Shown: one piece after another, positions 21,105-32,631 of the stretch
How positions within the stretch are numbered: position 1 is the stretch's first letter
Layout of the letters: every line of letters starts with the position of its first letter
Assembly: GCA_037355855.1 (NCBI GenBank)
Contig: CM074766.1
Coordinates: forward strand, 930,001-994,000
DNA length: 64,000 bases
Source of the DNA: Pseudo-nitzschia pungens
Lineage: Eukaryota; Bacillariophyta; Bacillariophyceae; Bacillariales; Bacillariaceae
Direction of reading: 5' to 3'
Translations under genes and position numbers: made by a program
The notes under the pieces: generated by a model
What the model was told of the DNA's origin: nothing
What the model saw: the letters and a program-made list of their open reading frames with translations, nothing else
Databases searched by the model: none

Positions 21105-22538
21105 TCTTTATTCCGGTCCGGAAGACATCCTCTCGGAACCAAAACCAACAAAAATTTCGAAACACACCAACACAGTACTAGTAGACTGGGAGAATGCGAT
21201 CTGATGCAGATCTATTTGGATGCCTGCTGGGAGGCGCGTCGTCTGCATTTTGTATTCTCGGAACATACAACAATATTCCGTGGAGAGGTGTGCGATGCAC
21301 AAATGACACAAACAGTACCAAGAATGATGCCTTGGCCAGTATTCGTGGCGATATCATTTTTTGTTCTGCGAAAGTGGGCACGTGGTCGGCACTCACGAAA
21401 AAAAGAAGACAATGCCGCGCACTTTGTAAAGATAGAGAGTAGCAACCTACTACTACTACTACTACTAACTGTTGGTATTCCTGTGACTCCCGCTGCAGAC
21501 GAGACATTGGCAATCGTGATGATTTAGTTTTTGAAACTGTGATGAACTGGTTGACACCAATGGGAAGAATGAGACCGAGACGCTGGTGCTACCTATCCCA
21601 CGATTGGATGATTCTTGCCGTCATCGAGAAGAAATGATGGTGGTGGAATCATCGACTTGCGTTGCATTCTGCAGCTTCTTGCAACTCTTGTCCAACAATC
21701 TGAAACAACAACGAGCAATGCCGAGGTCAACCCACTTGTACCCCGTTCTGGTTGGAGAAGAAGACTTAGAAGTGTGGTGGTGTGGTCGACTCGTACCACC
21801 ACCATCACCAGTATTCTTCCCCCCAAACACGGATCAGGTAGTGCAAATTTTTGGTTGGGTTCCTTTTTATTTTTCAAATGATATTACCACTATACCCAAG
21901 CGGGCTGAAAGTTACGAATTAGATAGGGCCGTTTGCCGCTCTCCTCCTCTCCAGGAAAAGCTCCTTTCACAACTCTTTCTTACTACTAGTAGGATTACGA
22001 TGTGCCACCAGTACCGTAGTAGTAGATTCCACCGAGGGATTATGCAACAGCAGGAGGAGCACCATTATCATTGCTTGGAATTACGACCATTCTCTCACAT
22101 CTCTGTACGTTTGTTATGAATGGCACTCGTCCCCACCAGGAGTGTGCGAATTTGAAGACTAGTGTTGCCTGGGGAAGTGTCGCTAGGTCCAATTACTCCC
22201 TCGGAAGCAAGGCAGCCGGTGCGAGTCAGTAGTAAGAATAGTGGAGTAACTTGTAGGCAGTCAGTCAGTGATGGGAGGGAAGTGGTGGGAATTCGATTTT
22301 TTCTGCATCATTTTTTCAATCACGAGTCACGGTCTTCGTTGTTCCTATTGGCTTCGGACTCGGAAAAAGAGATCAGGATGACGTGCAGATGAAACTTTTC
22401 GTCGAGAGAAACTTCTTTCTCTTTTTTGGTTGAAGCGAGTAAGTAAGGTTACGTAGAGGCTGGAGGCTGGAGGCTGGAGGCTTGACACTCGACACAAGAA
22501 TCCATGCCTTCCGATAGAGTCATGGGATGGTAACCTTA
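21105..22538. other. intergenic
   Basis: No gene seen. TAC/TAG triplet runs near 21450-21470 and 21980-22025; a triple GGAGGCT repeat near 22457-22480; the motif GGTAACCTTACGATAC at 22529. Confidence 0.5.
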
Positions 22539-22585
22539 CGATACGATACGATCCCATACGATCCCATACGATACGATCCAATCCG
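22539..22585. repeat. pentanucleotide repeat (GATAC/GATCC)n
   Basis: ACGATACGATCCCATACGAT and neighbours, about nine five-base units, 160 bp upstream of the M23 peptidase start. Confidence 0.85.
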
Positions 22586-22744
22586 CAATCCAGTTGTGCT
22601 CCCTGCCATAGTTTCCCTCCCAGCTGTTCCGACGACGACAAAGAATTTTGATTGAAAAGAAACCAACATTCCGATCCGAGTTTTTTTACTCTTTTTTTAG
22701 CGGAACAGCCATCCAAGCAATCCGTCACTCGAGGAACAACGACG

Positions 22745-23935
22745 ATGGTGGCGGTGGCAACTATGCTTCGCGGTCTGGTCGGCACACTCCTCCTGTCCTC
22801 TGCGGTAGTATCGGCTGCAGCTTCGGCAGCGGGAATCAACGTGGACCTCAACACAGAACTAGAACGAGAAATCGAAACCGAAACCGAAACAGAACTAGAA
22901 ATCGAATCCGAAACCGTTGTTCCGCCACAACAACAACAACAACAACTGCCACCCGCGGCGGTGACGACGGAATCCGGACCGGAAATCCCTCCCGGTTTCG
23001 ACGCTCCCTTCGGAAGCTACCCCAACCTCCTGGGCATCACCCGGGCCGAGCGCGAGTCCTTTCATCCCGTGGTGGTCTTTCCGGGGCGCGTCCTCGCAAA
23101 CCTCGCGATCAAGGACCACCGCAGGTCCAGCGGAGAACTGGCGCCCCCCGGGGAGATTGCTTCGCGGAGGCGGAGGCGGAACCGGCGAGAGGCCCTCCTC
23201 CGCTGCCTCCCGGAGGGGCCGCGGGCGCTGCTGGGAACGGTCCGGGGGGTGTGGCGGAGGGCCCGGGGGGCGTTCGGGGCGGTGGCGGTTTCGTCGTTTC
23301 CGGTCCTCGCAGTGAGAATCCCGCCGTCGCGGACCTGGGGGATCGGAAAGTACGACGAGAACCGGGACGGCGGCATGTACGAGTCGGAACTCTTCGACGA
23401 TCTGAACCACACCATCGACGGTTTCGGTGGCCGGAGAACCATTCACCTCGGAATCGATCTGGGGGGTCCGGTGGGGACCCCCGTCCACGCCTTTTGCGGC
23501 GGGACCGTCCACTCGGTGGGGTACAATCCGGAACTGGGGGACTACGGTTACGCGGTGATCGTGGAGCACGTGTGGGGGGGAGACGACGACGACGACGACG
23601 ACGACGACAACGGCATCGAAACTGAAACTGAAAACGACAACGAACACGAAACAAAGACCCCCACCAAGCGGTGCTGGGCCCTGTACGGACACCTCGACGC
23701 GTCGGTCCTCGCGTCCCTGAAACCCGGGGACGCCGTCGAAAGGGGAAAGGTCCTCGGGAGGATGGGGGACATCGACGAGAACGGGGGCTGGATCAGTTCC
23801 CACCTGCATTTTCAATTGTCGGCAAGGATTCCCGACCAGCCGCACGACATGCCGGGGGCGGCGTCCCGGGCCGATCGGATCGCGGCCCTCCGACGATATC
23901 CCGATCCACGGTACGTGCTGGGGCCGCTGTACTGA
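22745..23935 (+). CDS. M23-family (LytM-like) zinc peptidase, secreted (396 aa)
   Basis: ATG 22745 starts a signal peptide (MLRGLVGTLLLSSAVVSAAA). After an acidic Thr/Glu run and a glutamine run comes an Arg-rich linker, then a C-terminal M23 domain. Motif 1 is HLGIDLGGPVGTPV (His234, Asp238), then FCGGTVHSVGY, motif 2 YGHLD (His316), and motif 3 SSHLHFQL (His353, His355). These are the zinc ligands and catalytic His of LAS-type metallopeptidases, which cut peptidoglycan cross-links or glycine-rich peptides in bacteria. A spacer of nine Asp plus a Thr/Glu repeat is inserted between motifs 1 and 2, a loop that tolerates length change. All catalytic residues are present. The target in a diatom is unknown; export to the medium or the plastid envelope are possibilities. 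Confidence 0.9.
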   Translation: MVAVATMLRGLVGTLLLSSAVVSAAASAAGINVDLNTELEREIETETETELEIESETVVPPQQQQQQLPPAAVTTESGPEIPPGFDAPFGSYPNLLGITRAERESFHPVVVFPGRVLANLAIKDHRRSSGELAPPGEIASRRRRRNRREALLRCLPEGPRALLGTVRGVWRRARGAFGAVAVSSFPVLAVRIPPSRTWGIGKYDENRDGGMYESELFDDLNHTIDGFGGRRTIHLGIDLGGPVGTPVHAFCGGTVHSVGYNPELGDYGYAVIVEHVWGGDDDDDDDDDNGIETETENDNEHETKTPTKRCWALYGHLDASVLASLKPGDAVERGKVLGRMGDIDENGGWISSHLHFQLSARIPDQPHDMPGAASRADRIAALRRYPDPRYVLGPLY

Positions 23936-24398
23936 GCGAGTCGAGGCGGGTGGGGGCGAGCAGAGTCGAGCAATCGATCGATCGATCAATGCCGTGCCGC
24001 GCCGCGCCGCGCCGAACCGCCGAGCGAACGGGGAGGGTGCGGCACGGTATTGCGCAGCAAAAGAACGGACGGTCGTTGGAAACAATTCCGTCGTGTCGAT
24101 TTGCGATAGGCCCACCTGGTCATTTTGTAATGGCACCAAAACACAGGATCAAGTCGTGATGCCACGGTATGGTCTCCTCGTGTGTTGAAGTACTTCGTAA
24201 TTGAATTTGGATTTTCCATTGTTCGTACATTCTCGATTACACGTACCATTACATTATTATTATTATTATTATTATTTCTTACTCGTCATTCAATACACGC
24301 ACACGTAGTCGAATAGCTCGGAAGAAATGTGGATGCTTCCAAAATTCTCCACCGTTTGCACGCATGACGCAGTCCCGAAACAAATAATAACGTTGCGG
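23936..24398. other. intergenic between convergent genes
   Basis: Contains GATC palindromes (ATCGATCGATCGATCA near 23973), a CGCGCCGCGC run (about 23998-24012) and an ATT trinucleotide run (24252-24277). No gene. Confidence 0.55.
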
Positions 24399-26664
24399 TC
24401 ATAGTCCCCATATCCCCAAATACACCGCACCTCCGATGGTCACGGTCCAGAACCCGAATTGTATCCTCGCGATGGTTCCGGCAGCGGTTAGATTCGGCCG
24501 CCCTTCGCTTCCGCTCGAAAACCAGGAGTGCGAGCCGGACCCGGACGACGAAGACGACGACGGCGGCGAAAAAGAGGACGAAGGCAACGAGGACGAGGAG
24601 GAACCGTACCGCGACGAATAGGAAGAGGATGCGAACCTCGACGGCCCCATCGGCATGGAGGGATCGGCCGAATCGGTGCCCGGAACCCACAGCAACTGGT
24701 TGTCGTACAAGGCGTCCATGCCCCCACCGGACTGCTTCTGCAGGTCCGCGAGGCACTCGTCGTCGCTCGGCACCAGACGGAACTCGAGACCGAAATCGAT
24801 CCCGGCCTCGAGATCGATGTTGAGAATCACGGGGGTCTCCAGGAAATTCACCTCGATGCTTCCGTTGGAAGCCCTGGTGTGCAGCTGGGCCCTCACGCAC
24901 ACGGAGATCTGCACGAGGGTTCCGTCCGAGTTTTCGCTGTAAAAGCCCCGACTCCTTCAGGGCGGTCATGAAGCCGGCGTTTTCGTTCCTCCACCGGTTG
25001 GTCACCGTGATGGTCTGCGTTCCGCTCCCGGTTCCCGTCTCGTACGCCTTTGTCGCCGTGAGTTCCAGGAGATCGGAAGTCGTGGACGACGGGTAGACCA
25101 GAAAGGGTTCCTCGCCGGGTTGCTCGCAGTCTTTCGTCCAGACCTCGAGCCGAACCATGTCACTGGATATCCCGTCGCTCAGAATGTATTCCATGTCGAA
25201 ATCAAAACCGCCGTCCTCTTCCATCCGGGAATAATCGACCCTCGGACGGACCATGTTCCAGTATACGTCCAGGTCGACCTCGGCATTCCGACGCGAATCG
25301 GGACGGGGGAGCTCCTCCCCGGGTGGCAGCGGTGGCAGCAGTCGCTGCTGTTGCTGCTGCTGCTGCTCCTGCTCCTGCTGCTGCTGCTTTGGATCCGGTC
25401 GTAGATTCCGTTCCCGGTTCGGAGCCTCTTCCGGACCCCCGAATTTCAGTGTGGCGAGCCCGTAGGCCGTCACCGTTGTCACCTGCCCCGGCGTCCTCCA
25501 GTAAAAGGCCGCCACCAGCACGGTGTCCACCGCGCAAACGATCACTCCTTTGTGGCCCTTCCATCGGTCCGCCTCGCACGACATGTAGGACAGGCCGTGG
25601 GAGATGTCCGTCGATCCGTCCCTCACCGCGTACTGCGAGTACACGCCATCGCTCATGGTGGTGAGGGGGGAAATGGCCACCAGAGAGGGAGCGATCCGTT
25701 CGTTGTAGGTCCCCTCAAAAACCAGGGCATCGATCGTCCGCATCGAGACCTGCCCGTAGACGGTGTCGTCGGGCCGGATGCAGACCCGCACGACGGATCC
25801 CTGCGGGTACACAATGTTGGAAGGCTCGACCTTTTGGGCGTCCGACAGTTCCTGCTCGTAGGTTTGTCCCACAATGGTGGTGGAGTTGGTCGCTGTGACC
25901 TCGGACGTCTCCGAGACGATCTGGATCTGATTGTTTTCGTCGCAGATCTCGTACAATTGCTCGATCAGTCCGGTGGTTTCCTCCTCGAGCGGCTGGTAGT
26001 TTCCGTCGCAGAGGTACGCCCGGACGTCGTAGGTCACCCGGCCGATGCTGACGATTCGTTCCTTGGGTGCGACCTCGACGTCCAGGATTTTGAACCCGGC
26101 CTCGAGGCTCACGTCGACGGCCACGACCGTCTCCAAAAAGTTGACCTCGATGTCCTCCGTCATTAGCGAAAAGCGAACGCAAAAGGTGATTCGGTTCTTG
26201 GAGGCGTCCCACAGCGTGGGGTATTCCCCGAGCATCGATGCGAGGTTCGTTTCGAGGGTCCCCAGCTGCATGTCCAGCCCCGCCAGGACCGTCGCTTGGG
26301 TTCCCTCAAACGTTACTCGATCCCGGGTTCCCTTGAAGAGCTCGACCCTCGGGTCTCCGTCGTTATAGCGGCAGCCCTGGTCGTAGTAGCTGACATCGAT
26401 GTTGTCGTGGGTGGCCACATTGCTGGATATGGGGAATTCAAAGTAAAAATGCAGGCCACCCTCGGCTTCGTCGTTGTCGAATTCAATGGTGGTGGGGCCG
26501 TCTTCGGGAAGGCTCCATCGATCGCGGAGGGCGGAACCAAAGCCTTGCGCAGTCACTCCCCTTTCGGAGATGCACGCCGCCAGCAGCGGGAGAACAACGA
26601 ACAGTATTGTTTCATGGCAGCCGAACACTCTCCGAGTGGTGCAACATATGCGGCACCGACTCAT
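24399..26664 (-). CDS. VNFLET-repeat protein with signal peptide, one-base frameshift
   Basis: ATG 26664 starts a signal sequence (FVVLPLLAACISERGVTAQG). The N-terminal half has a motif set FCVRFSLMTEDIEVNFLETV, then DVSLEAGFKILDVEVAPKER, then CDGNYQPLEEE. A second set in the C-terminal half reads ISVCVRAQLHTRA, then SIEVNFLETPVILNIDLEAG. The two are plainly a duplication. I recall this motif as frequent in diatom secreted proteins of unknown role. The second set is in another frame: it is restored if one base of the CCCC run at 24946-24949 is removed. After correction the protein would be about 750 residues and ends in a Ser/Pro stretch plus a hydrophobic tail (FGFWTVTIGGAVYLGIWGL), probably a membrane anchor. 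A glutamine tract lies near residue 430. Confidence 0.8.
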
Positions 26665-27761
26665 GCTTTTGAATCACTGATTGTTGTCATGGAACGAATG
26701 GTGATACAGTATTGTTCGATGAAGTTGTGATACGGTAAGTTTGGGTCCTGGGGACGTGTAGTCATGTTCAGTCGAATCTTCCAGTAGAAGTAAGATGAAA
26801 TTGATCGGGTATCGGGTTTTCTGGCATGATAGATGAGAGGCACCCGCATAAATTACCTACCGCAAAGAAATAGTAGTAGACTCGCAGCTATGATAAAATT
26901 CGAATCGGATTTTGATGATCAAAATCGTAGTATCATTAAGTAAACGAATCATCGAAAAGGAAAATGACATTGAACATGGGAGGGGCAATAATACCGACAG
27001 TGATGAATCAGGGCAAGGAAACACACTACAGAAGTAGAAACGTTACGCAACATGAACTTTTATTATAAGTATTTTAGAAGATGATTCGTTGCCATCAACA
27101 AGATACATACCGTGCGGTAGCTATGAACACGACACAAGACGAATCGTTGTTGTTTTTCGTACGATTGCTATGAACAATACGTAGTGGTTGGCCGTTCTAC
27201 CTACCGGTAGGTCCTATCTTAGGCAATAAATCTTGCTAACTACTAGTAGAGGAAAAGTTAGGTGGAGAGTACAAGTATTATAACCTTGAACCGAGTAAGT
27301 TACTGAAATGTTCTGTTATAGTTGATTTCCACGTTTCACTCTAGCAGCAAGAAACTAGTCGTAGCATCCGGAAATCTCGGTGTGACTGACGTGGAAAATA
27401 CATGGGTCCATGCATGATGCAAGCATTTTCTTATTGATGAAATCCAGAAATTAAGTGTTGGGTCGGCAATCGTCTCGGAGGTATGTATTGCATTGGATTG
27501 CATTCCTTCGTCTTGCCCTTTCTAGCATTTGCTTGGTTGGTTGGTTGGTTCCCGTTCCATTTCCGCGAGACGAATCCATCGTTCTCCGCTCGAGACCTCC
27601 AAAACCTGTGCCGCGAAAGGAAGGAATGGACGTGGTTGCAGACGTCCCTCATTCGCACCGGATTTTTTGCCAGTTGGGCATTGGCATCGCAATGGTATTG
27701 GCATTGACATTGGCATTGACATTGGCATTGCGATTGCACTCACTCGGCTTCTTCGTCGCTC
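26665..27761. other. intergenic; hexamer repeat at the right end
   Basis: No gene seen. Positions about 27671-27735 hold CATTGG/CATTGA hexamers, in the 3' flank of the FHA gene. CTACCGGTAGGT palindrome near 27200. Confidence 0.55.
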
Positions 27762-27918
27762 TCATCCGCATTGTCCTCGTCCATCGAGCCCTTCGTCTCC
27801 CGGATCTTCGCTGTTGCGATCGTCCTCTTCCTCCTCATCGCCGTCCTCGTCCTCGTCTTCCTCGTTGGTGCCGGCTTCTTCCCCCCCGCCATCCTCGTTG
27901 TCTTCCTCGTCTCCGCTA

Positions 27919-27949
<31 letters not shown>

Positions 27950-29789
27950 TCTCGTTGTCCTCGACCCTATCGGCGCTGCCGGAGAGCTCGTCCTCCTCCT
28001 GTTCTAGTTCCTCGTCGTCCTGCTCCGTCTCGCGATCCTCTTCGTCATTCTCGTCGTTGTCGTCGTTTTCGTCCTCGTCCTTTCTGGGAGTCGGAGGATC
28101 GTTGCCCATGGAACGGACCGCCGCCGGCTTGGGAGCGGCTTTCTTTTTGCTCTTGCCCTTGCCCTTGGCCGCCGCCGCCGACGGTTTCGCCGTGATTGGA
28201 ATGTCGTCGGGCGTCTTCCACTTGATGTACCGGCCGGCCCCCGAGTTCCGCTCGAATCCGGACTTGAGCAGGGACTTGGTGATGGAGGCCTGGTAGGACC
28301 GGGGCTCCATGTTGCTGAGCATCTGCTGGACCCATGCCCCGTACTCGGGGCTCTGCTCGATCCAGTTCATGATGTCGCTCCGGGAGACCCCCCCGTCGTC
28401 GGCCACCATTTGCTGGATGGGCTGCGCCATGGCCGCGCTCCGGACCGCGTGGTAGCAAATGGTGGCCCCGATGAATTGGTGCTTTCGGTCCCAGACGCCC
28501 TTTGTGACGGCCTCGTTCATGCGCTCGATCAGGTCCTCGACCGGGAGGGTCTCGAGCTCCGCCAGCGTTGCGTTGCTGGTGCTGGTGCCTCCGGAACCGG
28601 AGGCCGAGGCCGAGGACGATGCCGCCGATGCCTTTTTGGGTTTCTTGGACAAGGACGGCGACGAGGACGACGAGGATGACACCGCGGCAGCGGAGGACGC
28701 CAGCGTCGAGGCGGGGCGTTTCTTGTTGGACGACGACGATGTGGACGACGACGACGAGCCGGCCTTTTTGGAATGGGAGGAGGCCGTCTTTTTGGAGGCC
28801 TTGGCTTTGGGAGAGGACGCCTTGGGAGAGGACGCTTTGGGAGAGGACGCCTTGGGAGCGTGGGGCAGCTCGACCCTGTGTTGCGTCGGATCCGCGTCGT
28901 TGGGGAGCATGAAATACAGCATGTAGGACGAGATCCGCACCGCCGATCCCGACCGCAGGACCATCGATTCCCCCTGGTCCACCCGGGTGTGGTCCACCAG
29001 GATGCGGTTCTTGCCGAGGCACTCGATGACGAAAAACCCATGGGACGGGAGCCCGTCCTCGGCGTGGCTGGGACCGGAAGCCTCCAGCGGATTGGGCCTC
29101 ACCGGGGGCTTGTTCTTGCTGCCGGAGGGACTGTTCTTCTCCACCCTGGACGGATCCTGGTAGACGACCTTGTCGGCCAACTCGTCCCACTCGACGCGTC
29201 CCCCCTCACGATCCCGGTAGTAGATCGTGCAGTGCTTCCGCGAGAGGGCCTTTTTTCGGCCCAGACCGAAAAAGTGGGGATTCCCCTTGTCGGATTCGTT
29301 GGATCGACCCAGGATCGCCGGCAGCCGGGTAATGTCGATCGTGACGCGCTCGTGGTCTCCCGATTCGGGATCCTGGAAGACGCCGTCCAGCAGCGCGAAG
29401 GACCTGCGCTTGCGATTCCCGCCGAGGCCCGTGTTGGTCAGGGGTTTCTCGTGGGTGATTCCCGGTTGGTAGTTGGCGCCTTTGTTGTCGTTATGGTTGT
29501 CGATGCCGTTGCCGTTGCCATTGAAATGGCTGGGAGCGTTTTCTGCAGAGGAGGACGCCGCGTTGGGAGGACCGAGGGGGGAACTCGGACGATCGTCGGG
29601 GATGGTCACCGGATTCGTGCTGGTAGCGATTGTCGTGTCATCGTTTGCGTCCGACATTGTATCCGGGGGATTTGGCGCGCGAGTCTGTCGTTCCCTGTTG
29701 TCGAATACAATCTGTAGGATTGCTGTCGGAAAGGAAACAGCAATGGATTGTTGCCCGGGAGGGATGGTCTTTCGGGTGTCATGTGTCAT
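27762..29789 (-). CDS. FHA-domain nuclear-type protein with acidic tail (675 aa)
   Basis: ATGs at 29789 and 29657 (MSDANDD) are in frame; the second is the more usual-looking start. Residues about 156-296 form a forkhead-associated domain: LPAILGRSNES, LSRKHCTIYY, GFFVIECLGKNRILVDH and GESMVLRSGSAVRISS give the expected Gly-Arg, Ser-Arg-Lys-His and Asn positions for phosphothreonine binding, with a 45-residue insertion. Then come three KASSP repeats, serine tracts with basic patches, a helical region (GVSRSDIMNWIEQSPEYGAW to GRYIKWK) that looks like a winged helix, and a long Asp/Glu tail. FHA plus winged helix recalls Fhl1/Fkh-type regulators of ribosomal protein genes, but that link is only inference. 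The frame is intact. Confidence 0.85.
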
Positions 29790-31592
29790 CCAAGGTGCGT
29801 TTGGTATTTAGTCAGAGGATCCTTTCAATCAAGGGGATAATTCGAAGTAATTACGTACTGGTAGTACTAAGTGCAGTAAGGCTTACGTACCAGCACGTGT
29901 ACGGTAGTCAGAAACCTTAGTTCCCGCGAACGCAATCTGCTTCCCTCGATGTACATACCTATTGTATGTAATTAACATATGTAAACGTAGTGCAGATGGC
30001 CTGTTGCACGCCATACGGTACGTACGTCGTACGGATGGGAAGGTGCTGGAAGGCGTGGAGGCCGACTGAAAGACGGAAGAAGTTTTACGGACCATCGTAA
30101 ACCTTAGCGCATCTATCGCGCTGGCGGGACGGCAAGAGCGGCAAACGCAACAACAGGAGCAAGTTTCTCTCCAGCAAAGCTCTAGGACACACTTGAGCTC
30201 ATAAACAACACGGAAGACTACTCGAACTGGACTTCTTCCCTCCTTTGAGTGACAAAGTGACTAATCAGTAAATGAATATGTATTATATAAGTGAGAAAGT
30301 ACACTCTGAACAGGTTGTCGCCAGCGAAGTCTATTTCGTTTATTTACTGTAACCGTATACTATTACGCCTGCTCCAAAAGCATGTCCATTTCGAATCCCT
30401 TCGATTTTTCCAATTGATTTGATTGAGTCAATTTCAGATCGTCTGACACTCCGCGACCCAGAACCTTCAAAACCTTAGGCATGGAATGATACTACCGTAC
30501 GATCACCGGCGTGACGATATGATGGCATGACCCCGAAACCCGATGTAGGGCATGACTCCGACTAGGTGGATCCAGCGGAGTAGTACGGTATCTCCGAATA
30601 CTTGGGTCTCGAGTCACCCGGGTACCGATGGCACTCGTTGGGGTTGGACTCAATAGTTGCAGGTTGTTGTAGTATGTGAAAAAACCAACAAATGCACACA
30701 CCCCAAACATCCATTATTATCTAAAACAATGCTATGGTGCATGTCCAAAACAATACTAGAAGAATGGGCCAGTGACAAGAGCTTTTTCTTCATGCTAGAA
30801 ATATCAATTGTGAATGAATCACGAGGAATGAATGGATGAATTGATTGGTGACGGCTTCGTGCACGAGACTTCTTTCGGCTCCTGACGTGTCTTGTTGCAT
30901 CATTGCATTGCATTGCATTGCGTTGTGTTGTGTTGTGTGCTTGTGAGGAGTTCTTGTTGTTCTTTGCTCGAGGCTCGGGGGTTTCTTACTGCAATAGTAC
31001 TTACAAGTACCGCTGAGTGGACAGGAAGATGCACCCATTGCTGGATCCGAACTCAAACGAATGAAACGCCTCCAGCTCGACAGACGCCCAGCAGCATCGA
31101 ATCGTCGTCCGGGCTACTTCTTGTCCTTCTCATGAGAAAGCAAACGAGACTTCAACCGCTTCCGGGGCAGGAGACAAAGCGCTTTCGGAGCACAACGCGT
31201 CCTCCTCGACCCGAAACAATGTAGCTTTTCGATGACGGAACTCGTCCCGGTGGGTTCCGGGTCGCATGCCACACACCACTACACGTCGAAGAGAACGATA
31301 TCGAATGCAAACGCAAACGCAAACGCAACAATCCAAACAATTGCAATAGTCTGTGTTACAAGGTGCACGAGTGCGATTAGTATGATGATACCCGGATTTA
31401 CAAGACATTTTAGAAGCGCACGGAACGAACCGCATTGGTTTCGTTCCAACAAAAAAAAAAAGAAAGAACAATAATGATACCAGTAGTCTACAAGCTTGGT
31501 TCTCCGAACGGTCCCCGCCCCGGGCACACAATGATCCGGGGCACGAATACCGTTCGACTCGAGTCGACTCGAGTCGAGTGGGGACCGCGCGA
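29790..31592. other. intergenic, 1.8 kb
   Basis: No gene seen. A CATTG pentamer run turning into GTGTT lies at 30900-30940. An A-run is at 31450-31461 and a GAGTCGACTC palindrome near 31558. The leftmost part is promoter for the FHA gene, the rightmost the 3' flank of the fasciclin gene. Confidence 0.5.
30900..30940. repeat. pentanucleotide repeat (CATTG, then TGTTG)
   Basis: Four CATTG units pass directly into TTGTG units; a compound microsatellite. Confidence 0.9.
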
Positions 31593-32631
31593 TCAGCCGA
31601 GCAGGAAGAGAGCCACCAACGCGCAGGTTGCCCCCGCGGTCGACGACGACACCGCCGACAACGACGACCACCTCTGTAGGCTGCTCGCAGCCGCACTGGG
31701 GGGCGGGGTGGCGGGCGGCCCGGGCATCGGCAGAGCGGTCCCGGACGACACGGTCACCGGCGCGGGCGTAGGTGGCAGAATGGGCGCCGGTGTCGCCGGC
31801 TTGAGCGCCGCGCCGCCGTCGGGAAGGGTCGGCAGCATGATCGCGTCCGAGATGGGATAGACCATCCCGTCGCACGTCTTGACGCCGGCGCCCACCAGGG
31901 GCCGGACCCCGCCGGCGTTTCCGGGTCCCACCTGGTAGACCTTGCCGTCGTCGGAGCACTCGGTGAGACTGCTCTCCTGATTGACGTGGAGTTCCTGGTT
32001 GAGCATGGGGAGGCTGCGGTTGCAGTGCTTGTGGATGTCCTCGGCGATGCCCCTCGCCGAGACGTGGAAGAGGGCCACGTCGTAGGCGATCGATTCGTTG
32101 TAGCTGGCCTCCAATCCGTAGAAGTTAAACATCTCGTTGCTGGGTGCGAAAATCGTGAACTGGCCGTACTTGAAATCCATGGTGCGCAAGAGGAGTGCGT
32201 TGGAAAAGGATGTCGCTCCCATTATGCGGAGTTGCTCATCTGTTTGTTGCGGTTCGTTCGTTGGGTGCGAAGTGCGAACGAGTGGTGAGATAGTGATTTC
32301 AAATAGAATCGAAGAGAATCGAATAGAATATAGAATACGACAGAACAGAACAGAACAGAACAAAGCAGTCAGTCAGTCAGGTAATCGTATCTGGGTTGCC
32401 GGATTTGGCTCGGTTCCAAACATGTCGATGCTACTTACGAACGCCGATGCATTTCTCTTCCACCGGTGGTGTGAGCTCTTCTACGAGTGGTGTGAGCTCT
32501 TCTACCGGAGCAGTGGAGTTGAGCGCGGTCTCTGCTTGGTCGTGTGGCGCAATCGGAGCCGCGCTGGTTTGCGAGACTGCCGCGGCTGCGAACAAGACGG
32601 CTGCAATCGACTCTTTGCCAAGGGTCTTCAT
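31593..32631 (-). CDS. fasciclin (FAS1)-domain surface protein, two exons (279 aa)
   Basis: Exon 1 runs 32631 to 32439: ATG, signal peptide (IAAVLFAAAAVSQTSAAP) and a VEELTP repeat. The intron (32438-32240, donor GTAAGT, acceptor AACAG, 199 bp) is in phase: C+AT makes His. Exon 2 runs 32239 to 31593 and encodes a FAS1 domain: LRIMGATSFSNALL, then FTIFAPSNEMF, then YDVALFHVSARG, and near the end VKTCDGMVYPISDAIMLPTL. A Pro/Ala-rich stalk and a hydrophobic end (STAGATCALVALFLLG) follow, fitting a GPI-anchor signal. FAS1 proteins act in cell adhesion and matrix binding. Tetranucleotide and pentanucleotide repeats fill the intron (about 32300-32380). Confidence 0.88.
32300..32381. repeat. GAATC / AACAG / CAGT microsatellites in the fasciclin intron
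   Basis: GAATC and GAATA units (about 32307-32338), four AACAG units (32342-32361) and three CAGT units (about 32367-32381) follow each other inside the intron. Confidence 0.85.

Noticed and set aside
22895..24139. Long minus-strand frame opposite the M23 gene
   Set aside because: Pro/Arg-rich shadow of a GC-rich coding strand; the plus frame has all catalytic motifs.
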